In this document: positions 50,418 to 59,493 of the stretch, piece by piece
Layout of the letters: every line of letters begins with the position of its first letter
Position numbering within the stretch: the stretch's first letter is position 1
Assembly: GCA_964019335.1 (NCBI GenBank)
Contig: OZ025732.1
Coordinates: 62,001-126,000, forward strand
Reading direction: 5' to 3'
Source: Diplonema japonicum
Lineage: Eukaryota > Euglenozoa > Diplonemea > Diplonemida > Diplonemidae
DNA: 64,000 nt
Notes under the pieces: model-generated
The model's input: the letters and a program-made list of their open reading frames with translations, nothing else
Database searches by the model: none
Told to the model about the DNA's origin: nothing
Position numbers and translations under genes: made by a program

Positions 50418-51563
50418 ATGAAAGGAAGCAAAGGACCATCGGCAGTGACGCTGCATGCGAGGCTCCCCACCTCTGAGACCATCAGCATTGAGGCAGTGGC
50501 TTCGGAGGAGATGATGAAGGTGAAGGAGAGGATCGCATCGATGGGAGGGTTGGATGTGGACATCTTCACCCTCACCTTCGATGGGGAGGTGGTGGTGGCG
50601 GCTGCTGCTGACGACGGCGGTGGACAGCTTGTCGGAGATCTTCCTTTTGAGGATGGAAGCATGCTTGAAGTGGTGGTGAGCAAGAGGCAGGCGGCTCTGT
50701 TGAAACTCTCTGAGATGGGGATCGAAGTGAAAGGAAGGGATTTGTTCGAGATATTTGAAAGCTGTTCAAGTCTGCAAGAGAACAAGATGTGTGAGGTTGT
50801 GAACCTTCTCCTGGATGCTGGGGTGGGTGGTCGGGAGGAGGAGGCAGTTCACTTTGCGATCAAGCACAATCTTCCTTCTTGTGTGGAGGTCCTCTTGATT
50901 CGCACTTCTGTGGACGTGAATTCAGAAGTAGGTCTCCCTTACGATTGGGGATGTTCGTATACAGCACTTCACCGGGCCACTTCGGAGGAGGTGGCGGCTG
51001 TTCTCTTGAGACACAATGCAGATGTCAATGCAAGAGACGGTAATGGTGTTCCTATCCTTCACATAGAAGCATGTAAGGTGCATCCTGGGAGCAAGCTTTC
51101 TGTACTTCTGAAACACAACGCAGATGCGAATGCGAGAGACTGGGAAGGAGATACGATTCTTCATTGCCACCGTGTTCACCCCTCTGCTGTACACCTTCTT
51201 CTTGAACACAAGGCAGACACCGAGGCAAAAGACAACAAGGGGAGAACACCCCTTTTCTTGGCTAATTTAGAGATGGCAAAAGCACTTCTTGAGCACAATG
51301 CTGATGTGAAGGCAAGGGACAACAGAGGGAACACGTGTCTGCACAGCGCTATTAAAAGATGTTGTTTCGAAGTGCTGCCTGTTCTGCTGAGACACAATGT
51401 AGATGTTACGGCAAGGAACGATGAAGGGAAGACGGCTCTCTGTGGTCTGTTGGAGGACCCGAGTCTCGCTCAGGACCTGGAGCTGTTCGAAAGTGGGAGG
51501 GAGCTGAGCGGCAGCAGCAGGCTTCCACTTCTTCAACTGATTTCAGTGACAAGAGCAAACTAG
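50418..51563 (+). CDS. Ubl-ANK protein, array copy 1
   Basis: From ATG 50418 the protein has 381 residues; an in-frame upstream ATG at 50280 would add 46 hydrophobic and Lys-rich residues, but the start MKGSKGP matches the gene at 7524. Residues 8-92 are ubiquitin-like (LPTSETISIEAV, FTLTFDGEVV, EDGSMLEVVV). Residues about 105-355 have seven ankyrin repeats (LLRHNADVNARDGNGVPIL; LLEHKADTEAKDNKGRTPL). The conserved tail LEDPSLAQDLELFESGRELSG follows. There is no LRDG tract. A TATATATA box-like stretch (about 50257-50266, TCTATATATAGAGG) lies 160 bases upstream and may be the promoter; this is inference. Probably a soluble adaptor. Confidence 0.85.
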   Translation: MKGSKGPSAVTLHARLPTSETISIEAVASEEMMKVKERIASMGGLDVDIFTLTFDGEVVVAAAADDGGGQLVGDLPFEDGSMLEVVVSKRQAALLKLSEMGIEVKGRDLFEIFESCSSLQENKMCEVVNLLLDAGVGGREEEAVHFAIKHNLPSCVEVLLIRTSVDVNSEVGLPYDWGCSYTALHRATSEEVAAVLLRHNADVNARDGNGVPILHIEACKVHPGSKLSVLLKHNADANARDWEGDTILHCHRVHPSAVHLLLEHKADTEAKDNKGRTPLFLANLEMAKALLEHNADVKARDNRGNTCLHSAIKRCCFEVLPVLLRHNVDVTARNDEGKTALCGLLEDPSLAQDLELFESGRELSGSSRLPLLQLISVTRAN

Positions 51564-51899
51564 CCCACCGACTAGGAGGAGGTGGCGGCTGTTCTCTTGA
51601 AACACAACGCAGATGTCAACGCAAGAGACGAAGGCGGTGTTCCTATCCTTCACCGAGAAGCATGTAAGGTGCATCCTGGGTAACGTGATAAAAAGAAAAA
51701 AAAAAAGGATACTGAGGTCCGGCACCCGCAGTAGCCAAAAAAAAAAAAAAAAAAAGAAGTGTAAAGTGCCAAACAACCAGCAAAGCTTGTGGGATGAGAA
51801 CGACCGCATCGCTCGACTCCGCAAGGCGCTCACGGGAGAACCTACGAGCACTGAGAGGAAGAACTGATGCAAAGGACCATAGTCTACACACCACTCCAC
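51564..51899 (+). other. Spacer of the array unit
   Basis: Holds a leftover ankyrin repeat (GTTCTCTTGAAACACAACGC region, 51575-51680), a family B tail (GGTCCGGCACCCGCAGTAGCC plus A run), a SINE-1 5' scrap, and a family C piece encoding RIARLRKALTGEPTSTERKN. It is repeated at 53373-53708 and 55182-55518. Confidence 0.75.
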
Positions 51900-52226
51900 A
51901 GGAAGGCAGCCATAACTTCAAGAAAAAAACTATTCTAGCGCAACGCCGGGGCTGTATGCCCCCGGAAATGCCTCCAGATGTCCCAATTCTAGAGAGAGGG
52001 TGACCACACCCCCTGAACACTGTCAGACATATCCCTTAGCGCAGAAGTTCTTTTTTCGAATCGTCTATATATAGAGGCTCGTTGGTAGATGATTAAAAAA
52101 GCAATAAGAATACCTCTTTTATTCTTTTTCTTCTCTTTTAATATCTACATGCCCAACCTTGTATCAACAAACAACACAGGATATTACCAAAGGATATTGA
52201 AAGAAAACAAGAAAAGAAACAAAACC

Positions 52227-53372
52227 ATGAAAGGAAGCAAAGGACCATCGGCAGTGACGCTGCATGCGAGGCTCCCTATTTTTGAGACCATCAGCATTGA
52301 GGCAGTGGCTTCGGAGGAGATGATGAAGGTGAAGGAGAGGATCGCATCGATGGGAGGGTTGGATGTGGACATCTTCACCCTCACCTTCGATGGGGAGGTG
52401 GTGGTGGCGGCTGCTGCTGACGACGGCGGTGGACAGCTTGTCGGAGATCTTCCTTTTGAGGATGGAAGCATGCTTGAAGTGGTGGTGAGCAAGAGGCAGG
52501 CGGCTCTGTTGAAACTCTCTGAGATGGGGATCGAAGTGAAAGGAAGGGATTTGTTCGAGATATTTGAAAGCTGTTCAAGTCTGCAAGAGAACAAGATGTG
52601 TGAGGTTGTGAACCTTCTCCTGGATGCTGGGGTGGGTGGTCGGGAGGAGGAGGCAGTTCACTTTGCGATCAAGCACAATCTTCCTTCTTGTGTGGAGGTC
52701 CTCTTGATTCGCACTTCTGTGGACGTGAATTCAGAAGTAGGTCTCCCTTACGATTGGGGATGTTCGTATACAGCACTTCACCGGGCCACTTCGGAGGAGG
52801 TGGCGGCTGTTCTCTTGAGACACAATGCAGATGTCAATGCAAGAGACGGTAATGGTGTTCCTATCCTTCACATAGAAGCATGTAAGGTGCATCCTGGGAG
52901 CAAGCTTTCTGTACTTCTGAAACACAACGCAGATGCGAATGCGAGAGACTGGGAAGGAGATACGATTCTTCATTGCCACCGTGTTCACCCCTCTGCTGTA
53001 CACCTTCTTCTTGAACACAAGGCAGACACCGAGGCAAAAGACAACAAGGGGAGAACACCCCTTTTCTTGGCTAATTTAGAGATGGCAAAAGCACTTCTTG
53101 AGCACAATGCTGATGTGAAGGCAAGGGACAACAGAGGGAACACGTGTCTGCACAGCGCTATTAAAAGATGTTGTTTCGAAGTGCTGCCTGTTCTGCTGAG
53201 ACACAATGTAGATGTTACGGCAAGGAACGATGAAGGGAAGACGGCTCTCTGTGGTCTGTTGGAGGACCCGAGTCTCGCTCAGGACCTGGAGCTGTTCGAA
53301 AGTGGGAGGGAGCTGAGCGGCAGCAGCAGGCTTCCACTTCTTCAACTGATTTCAGTGACAAGAGCAAACTAG
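52227..53372 (+). CDS. Ubl-ANK protein, array copy 2
   Basis: 381 residues, identical to array copy 1 except that PTSET in the ubiquitin-like domain is PIFET. The change sits in the first beta hairpin. All ankyrin repeats and the LEDPSLAQDLELFESGREL tail are kept. The leader, including TCTATATATAGAGG, is the same as in copy 1. So near an identity means a very recent duplication or ongoing gene conversion. Confidence 0.85.
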   Translation: MKGSKGPSAVTLHARLPIFETISIEAVASEEMMKVKERIASMGGLDVDIFTLTFDGEVVVAAAADDGGGQLVGDLPFEDGSMLEVVVSKRQAALLKLSEMGIEVKGRDLFEIFESCSSLQENKMCEVVNLLLDAGVGGREEEAVHFAIKHNLPSCVEVLLIRTSVDVNSEVGLPYDWGCSYTALHRATSEEVAAVLLRHNADVNARDGNGVPILHIEACKVHPGSKLSVLLKHNADANARDWEGDTILHCHRVHPSAVHLLLEHKADTEAKDNKGRTPLFLANLEMAKALLEHNADVKARDNRGNTCLHSAIKRCCFEVLPVLLRHNVDVTARNDEGKTALCGLLEDPSLAQDLELFESGRELSGSSRLPLLQLISVTRAN

Positions 53373-54035
53373 CCCACCGACTAGGAGGAGGTGGCGGCTG
53401 TTCTCTTGAAACACAACGCAGATGTCAACGCAAGAGACGAAGGCGGTGTTCCTATCCTTCACCGAGAAGCATGTAAGGTGCATCCTGGGTAACGTGATAA
53501 AAAGAAAAAAAAAAAGGATACTGAGGTCCGGCACCCGCAGTAGCCAAAAAAAAAAAAAAAAAAAGAAGTGTAAAGTGCCAAACAACCAGCAAAGCTTGTG
53601 GGATGAGAACGACCGCATCGCTCGACTCCGCAAGGCGCTCACGGGAGAACCTACGAGCACTGAGAGGAAGAACTGATGCAAAGGACCATAGTCTACACAC
53701 CACTCCACAGGAAGGCAGCCATAACTTCAAGAAAAAAACTATTCTAGCGCAACGCCGGGGCTGTATGCCCCCGGAAATGCCTCCAGATGTCCCAATTCTA
53801 GAGAGAGGGTGACCACACCCCCTGAACACTGTCAGACATATCCCTTAGCGCAGAAGTTCTTTTTTCGAATCGTCTATATATAGAGGCTCGTTGGTAGATG
53901 ATTAAAAAAGCAATAAGAATACCTCTTTTATTCTTTTTCTTCTCTTTTAATATCTACATGCCCAACCTTGTATCAACAAACAACACAGGATATTACCAAA
54001 GGATATTGAAAGAAAACAAGAAAAGAAACAAAACC

Positions 54036-55181
54036 ATGAAAGGAAGCAAAGGACCATCGGCAGTGACGCTGCATGCGAGGCTCCCTATTTTTGAGACCAT
54101 CAGCATTGAGGCAGTGGCTTCGGAGGAGATGATGAAGGTGAAGGAGAGGATCGCATCGATGGGAGGGTTGGATGTGGACATCTTCACCCTCACCTTCGAT
54201 GGGGAGGTGGTGGTGGCGGCTGCTGCTGACGACGGCGGTGGACAGCTTGTCGGAGATCTTCCTTTTGAGGATGGAAGCATGCTTGAAGTGGTGGTGAGCA
54301 AGAGGCAGGCGGCTCTGTTGAAACTCTCTGAGATGGGGATCGAAGTGAAAGGAAGGGATTTGTTCGAGATATTTGAAAGCTGTTCAAGTCTGCAAGAGAA
54401 CAAGATGTGTGAGGTTGTGAACCTTCTCCTGGATGCTGGGGTGGGTGGTCGGGAGGAGGAGGCAGTTCACTTTGCGATCAAGCACAATCTTCCTTCTTGT
54501 GTGGAGGTCCTCTTGATTCGCACTTCTGTGGACGTGAATTCAGAAGTAGGTCTCCCTTACGATTGGGGATGTTCGTATACAGCACTTCACCGGGCCACTT
54601 CGGAGGAGGTGGCGGCTGTTCTCTTGAGACACAATGCAGATGTCAATGCAAGAGACGGTAATGGTGTTCCTATCCTTCACATAGAAGCATGTAAGGTGCA
54701 TCCTGGGAGCAAGCTTTCTGTACTTCTGAAACACAACGCAGATGCGAATGCGAGAGACTGGGAAGGAGATACGATTCTTCATTGCCACCGTGTTCACCCC
54801 TCTGCTGTACACCTTCTTCTTGAACACAAGGCAGACACCGAGGCAAAAGACAACAAGGGGAGAACACCCCTTTTCTTGGCTAATTTAGAGATGGCAAAAG
54901 CACTTCTTGAGCACAATGCTGATGTGAAGGCAAGGGACAACAGAGGGAACACGTGTCTGCACAGCGCTATTAAAAGATGTTGTTTCGAAGTGCTGCCTGT
55001 TCTGCTGAGACACAATGTAGATGTTACGGCAAGGAACGATGAAGGGAAGACGGCTCTCTGTGGTCTGTTGGAGGACCCGAGTCTCGCTCAGGACCTGGAG
55101 CTGTTCGAAAGTGGGAGGGAGCTGAGCGGCAGCAGCAGGCTTCCACTTCTTCAACTGATTTCAGTGACAAGAGCAAACTAG
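54036..55181 (+). CDS. Ubl-ANK protein, array copy 3
   Basis: 381 residues, the same protein as array copy 2 (PIFET form). Upstream and downstream spacers are the same apart from one extra A in the A run after CAGTAGCC. If all copies are expressed they simply raise the dose of one protein. Confidence 0.85.
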   Translation: MKGSKGPSAVTLHARLPIFETISIEAVASEEMMKVKERIASMGGLDVDIFTLTFDGEVVVAAAADDGGGQLVGDLPFEDGSMLEVVVSKRQAALLKLSEMGIEVKGRDLFEIFESCSSLQENKMCEVVNLLLDAGVGGREEEAVHFAIKHNLPSCVEVLLIRTSVDVNSEVGLPYDWGCSYTALHRATSEEVAAVLLRHNADVNARDGNGVPILHIEACKVHPGSKLSVLLKHNADANARDWEGDTILHCHRVHPSAVHLLLEHKADTEAKDNKGRTPLFLANLEMAKALLEHNADVKARDNRGNTCLHSAIKRCCFEVLPVLLRHNVDVTARNDEGKTALCGLLEDPSLAQDLELFESGRELSGSSRLPLLQLISVTRAN

Positions 55182-55845
55182 CCCACCGACTAGGAGGAGG
55201 TGGCGGCTGTTCTCTTGAAACACAACGCAGATGTCAACGCAAGAGACGAAGGCGGTGTTCCTATCCTTCACCGAGAAGCATGTAAGGTGCATCCTGGGTA
55301 ACGTGATAAAAAGAAAAAAAAAAAGGATACTGAGGTCCGGCACCCGCAGTAGCCAAAAAAAAAAAAAAAAAAAAGAAGTGTAAAGTGCCAAACAACCAGC
55401 AAAGCTTGTGGGATGAGAACGACCGCATCGCTCGACTCCGCAAGGCGCTCACGGGAGAACCTACGAGCACTGAGAGGAAGAACTGATGCAAAGGACCATA
55501 GTCTACACACCACTCCACAGGAAGGCAGCCATAACTTCAAGAAAAAAACTATTCTAGCGCAACGCCGGGGCTGTATGCCCCCGGAAATGCCTCCAGATGT
55601 CCCAATTCTAGAGAGAGGGTGACCACACCCCCTGAACACTGTCAGACATATCCCTTAGCGCAGAAGTTCTTTTTTCGAATCGTCTATATATAGAGGCTCG
55701 TTGGTAGATGATTAAAAAAGCAATAAGAATACCTCTTTTATTCTTTTTCTTCTCTTTTAATATCTACATGCCCAACCTTGTATCAACAAACAACACAGGA
55801 TATTACCAAAGGATATTGAAAGAAAACAAGAAAAGAAACAAAACC

Positions 55846-56661
55846 ATGAAAGGAAGCAAAGGACCATCGGCAGTGACGCTGCATGCGAGGCTCCCTATTT
55901 TTGAGACCATCAGCATTGAGGCAGTGGCTTCGGAGGAGATGATGAAGGTGAAGGAGAGGATCGCATCGATGGGAGGGTTGGATGTGGACATCTTCACCCT
56001 CACCTTCGATGGGGAGGTGGTGGTGGCGGCTGCTGCTGACGACGGCGGTGGACAGCTTGTCGGAGATCTTCCTTTTGAGGATGGAAGCATGCTTGAAGTG
56101 GTGGTGAGCAAGAGGCAGGCGGCTCTGTTGAAACTCTCTGAGATGGGGATCGAAGTGAAAGGAAGGGATTTGTTCGAGATATTTGAAAGCTGTTCAAGTC
56201 TGCAAGAGAACAAGATGTGTGAGGTTGTGAACCTTCTCCTGGATGCTGGGGTGGGTGGTCGGGAGGAGGAGGCAGTTCACTTTGCGATCAAGCACAATCT
56301 TCCTTCTTGTGTGGAGGTCCTCTTGATTCGCACTTCTGTGGACGTGAATTCAGAAGTAGGTCTCCCTTACGATTGGGGATGTTCGTATACAGCACTTCAC
56401 CGGGCCACTTCGGAGGAGGTGGCGGCTGTTCTCTTGAGACACAATGCAGATGTCAATGCAAGAGACGGTAATGGTGTTCCTATCCTTCACATAGAAGCAT
56501 GTAAGGTGCATCCTGGGAGCAAGCTTTCTGTACTTCTGAAACAGCGCGAAGCGCGGGCAGTTGTGCGACGGACAAGCGGAACCCGCAAAGAAGAAAGACC
56601 GCTTGGACCTCCTCAGGGCGAACCGACGGTCGGGCAAGGCCGCCGTTCACGCCCTGGCTGA
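55846..56661 (+). pseudogene. Ubl-ANK protein, array copy 4, truncated and fused
   Basis: Identical to copy 2 up to KLSVLLK in the third ankyrin repeat (base 56543), where the sequence jumps to unrelated DNA. The frame then runs 39 codons of Arg-rich residues (QREARAVVRRTSGTRKEE) to a stop. It keeps the ubiquitin-like domain and about two and a half ankyrin repeats. The sharp junction may be a real breakpoint or an assembly join. Confidence 0.8.
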
Positions 56662-57055
56662 AGAACATCGAGCGGGTCTGGAAGATAAGCTCTCCCACAC
56701 GAAACTGGCGACGGCCGGGATCGTCGAAGCGGAAGGGGAGTGGACGCCAGAAGCCATGATACGGGTCTGCAAACACGTCCTCGGCGAAGAGCCTAAAACC
56801 GCGAAGGAACTCGGGATTCACATGAAGTTTGTCCGGTTCGCCCTCATCCTGGACTTTGACAAGACGTGGATCATGGCCAGGTATGACTCGGAAGGCTGGA
56901 AGGCGAAGGGGGACGTCGAGAGACGGCAGCAGTTCACGCGGCACGGAGATATGAGAGCCTTGAAGGATCACTACTTCGTGGCCACTGACTGGCTGTTCTT
57001 CACCACGAGAACATATATTATAGTGCGACATGATCAGACTGGAACGTCACCATGA
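56544..57055 (+). CDS. Unrecognised partial ORF upstream of the 47 bp array
   Basis: A 170-codon frame with no ATG near its start (open from AGC at 56543; TTG at 56561) encodes a charged, helical protein. It contains KDRLDLLRANRRSGKAAVHAL, EWTPEAMIRVCKHVLGEEPK and FVRFALILDFDKTWIMARYDS. It runs into the first 47 bp repeat unit and stops there. Because the downstream sequence is family D, this is likely the C-terminal coding end of that element. G+C is higher than in the neighbouring genes. No domain recognised. Confidence 0.45.
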
Positions 57056-57708
57056 GAACATATATTATAGTGCGACATGATCAGACTGGAACGTCACCAT
57101 GAGAACATATATTATAGTGCGACATGATCAGACTGGAACGTCACCATGAGAACATATATTATAGTGCGACATGATCAGACTGGAACGTCACCATGAGAAC
57201 ATATATTATAGTGCGACATGATCAGACTGGAACGTCACCATGAGAACATATATTATAGTGCGACATGATCAGACTGGAACGTCACCATGAGAACATATAT
57301 TATAGTGCGACATGATCAGACTGGAACGTCACCATGAGAACATATATTATAGTGCGACATGATCAGACTGGAACGTCACCATGAGAACATATATTATAGT
57401 GCGACATGATCAGACTGGAACGTCACCATGAGAACATATATTATAGTGCGACATGATCAGACTGGAACGTCACCATGAGAACATATATTATAGTGCGACA
57501 TGATCAGACTGGAACGTCACCATGAGAACATATATTATAGTGCGACATGATCAGACTGGAACGTCACCATGAGAACATATATTATAGTGCGACATGATCA
57601 GACTGGAACGTCACCATGAGAACATATATTATAGTGCGACATGATCAGACTGGAACGTCACCATGAGAACATATATTATAGTGCGACATGATCAGACTGG
57701 AACGGCCG
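57004..57708 (+). repeat. 47 bp tandem repeat, 15 units
   Basis: The unit starts CATGAGAACATATATTATAG and ends GACTGGAACGTCAC. The first unit has CACGAG and the last ends GAACGGCCGCC, matching single-copy family D (13408 and 14308). So the array grew inside an element. Internal units are identical. Confidence 0.95.
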
Positions 57709-57856
57709 CCCCGGGGCATCCTCTGCTCAACCCGGCGGACGTGGGAGGCCCTTCTTCGGAAGGTGCCAGTCGCTTGATCAGTGTCGTCGAATGCGCGCTA
57801 TATTTTACATTTTATAAGTACATATAACAATCGATTGAAAGAAGAAGAACGTTTAC
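57709..57856 (+). mobile_element. Family D 3' end
   Basis: CCCCGGGGCATCCTCTGCTC through GGCCCTTCTTCGGAAGGTGCC to GAACGTTTACCAA, the same end as 13604. Downstream AGGCTGCAGCTGTAGCC is unrelated to the flank at 13605. Confidence 0.8.
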
Positions 57857-57949
57857 CAAAGGCTGCAGCTGTAGCCGCCACCTCACGTGCCTGACGCTGG
57901 TATGACGAAGAAAGAAAAAAAAATGTAATAATAAAAAAAAAAAAAAAGG

Positions 57950-58078
57950 TATTGTACCTGATTGACGGCATTACGGGGTCCATCGTCGCGTCAATGGTGC
58001 AGCCAAACGCAGTGGGGCACGTTGCGCTTGTCTCTTTGGAACACATATACCTCTACACGTTCTTCAACACGAAGAGGG
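57950..58078 (+). pseudogene. Exon-like fragment resembling ER membrane complex subunit 1 (EMC1)
   Basis: An open stretch encodes LYLIDGITGSIVASMVQP, NAVGHVALVSLEHIYLY and TFFNTKR, and ends at a GTATGC donor-like site (58078). The pattern L-DG-TG-I ... G-V--V--E---Y---NTK-R matches what I know of the C-terminal beta-propeller region of EMC1, a subunit of the complex that inserts membrane proteins in the ER. Only about 43 codons are present, between an A run and a GT site, so it is a captured exon and not a gene. Confidence 0.5.
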
Positions 58079-58387
58079 TATGCTTGGGAGAGGGACGGAG
58101 GAAAAAAAAAGTTTTTTTTTTATAGAAACGGTACCAACTCGGAGTCTGGAGCCTGTTCAAGGATACCGACCATCGACTTGAATTCGATGACCAAATCTTT
58201 CTTCCATTGGTGACGGCTTCTTGTTTGGGTGCACTATCACTAACCACTTCGGGCAATGAAGATCTCACAAGCGCATTAACAGGACGAGTCCGACTAGAAG
58301 ACATCCACAGCGAAGACGACCGCGAACGAGTGGAAGGCATCCAACACATGACCTTAACAAAACCCTCAAGACCACCCAAGGTCATGT
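58079..58387 (+). other. Mixed fragments including an LRR codon stretch
   Basis: 58165-58235 resembles one leucine-rich repeat (ACCATCGACTTGAATTCGAT ... TTCTTGTTTGGGTGC). The next part, ending AAGGTCATGTTCCAA, is repeated at 59160-59212. Confidence 0.5.
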
Positions 58388-59032
58388 TCCAAAGGAACAG
58401 GGCTTTCTGCTGCAAACCCAAGGGTTCGGGGACAAGTCCTACTCGACCGTGGCAGCCCTGCTCGCTGAATTTGTAGGGGCCGGGACCCTCTATTACAACG
58501 AATCGCAGTGGTCGACTGTCCTGCATTCCTACAACTAGGAACAATCGGAAACAACCCTACACAATGTAGGAGTGCCGGCCCGGCGTGCTACGAGGGCGAT
58601 AGGCTATGCAAGGTTTCACAGACCTCGCACCCTATTATTTAGTTTCCACCCTTTCCATTTTCTTTCCAATTTTAAACTTGTTTTTACCCTTTCTTCTTTT
58701 TCCTTTTCCTACATGTTTTCGGTCCCGGGTATGACGTTAAACTGCGTCCGCCGACGCGTCTGAACCAGCACTTCCTGGCGACCAGGCCGTCTTTTCTCTT
58801 TTCCTTTTTCACTTCGTTCCGTTATTTTCATTATTCTTTCCGGTGATAGACTGATACGGGCCATGGAAGCAACCTCTGCTTAATTCCTGGTACGTGGGAG
58901 GCTCCTCTTGAGGATGTCAGTCACCTTTTTCCTTTTTTATTCGACTCTCTGTTTTCGTATGCAGTATTTATTCTTTTCCACCCCTTTTTATCTATTTCTT
59001 CGCTTCTTCATCCTAACTTAAAACCATTTCAG
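58388..59032 (+). mobile_element. Family C copy
   Basis: Begins AGGAACAGGGCTTTCTGCTG (last 47 codons), then the full 3' region and the intron-like end 58957-59032 (GTATGC...CTAAC...TTTCAG). Confidence 0.7.
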
Positions 59033-59165
59033 GAGCCTGTTCAAGGATACCGACCATCGACTTGAATTCGATGACGAATCTTTCTTCCATTGGTGATGGC
59101 TTCTTGTTTGGGTGCAACAAGTTAGAAACCATCGTACTATCACTAACCACTTCTGAAGATCTCAC
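59033..59165 (+). pseudogene. Leucine-rich repeat fragment after a family C end
   Basis: Directly after CAG comes GAGCCTGTTCAAGGATACCG and about 35 codons of a Ubl-LRR repeat (ACCATCGACTTGAATTCGATGACGAATC ... GGGTGCAACAAGTTAGAAACC). The same piece without the family C element is at 58148-58235. Confidence 0.6.
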
Positions 59166-59493
59166 ATGACCTTAACAAAACCCTCAAGACCACCCAAGGT
59201 CATGTTCCAACACTGCAAACCAAATGCACAACGGCATGTGGGGTACAGGACCGAAGGCGGCAAACGCACTTCGCGAAGCATGCTGCGACATGTCGGCAGG
59301 CTCCAGGCTCGCTCTCCGCAGAACCGAGGTTCAGAGAGACCATCCTCAACCTGATCGTCTGGTGTTGTTCCCCCTCCTTCTTTTTTTGTTTTATTTTTTA
59401 TAAATACAACTCTCGTTTTCTGAGTTCGCATGTTATCCCCCAACACAGCCCACCTATACCTGCACAACAACAACAACAATAACAACGAAAAGC

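Larger units (their letters stand above)
50092..56543 (+). repeat. Tandem array of a 1.8 kb Ubl-ANK gene unit, 3.6 copies
   Basis: Units start at AGGAAGGCAGCCATAACTTC: 50092, 51900, 53709 and 55519, giving lengths 1808, 1809 and 1810. They differ by single bases. Copy 1 has CCCACCTCT where the others have CTATTTTT in the Ubl domain, and A runs vary by one. Each unit holds a leader, a Ubl-ANK gene, a spare half ankyrin repeat, a family B tail and a scrap of family C. The fourth ends at 56543 in foreign sequence. Confidence 0.95.

Noticed and set aside
57004-57708. CRISPR array
   Set aside because: The 47 bp units are contiguous with no spacers, and the context is eukaryotic.
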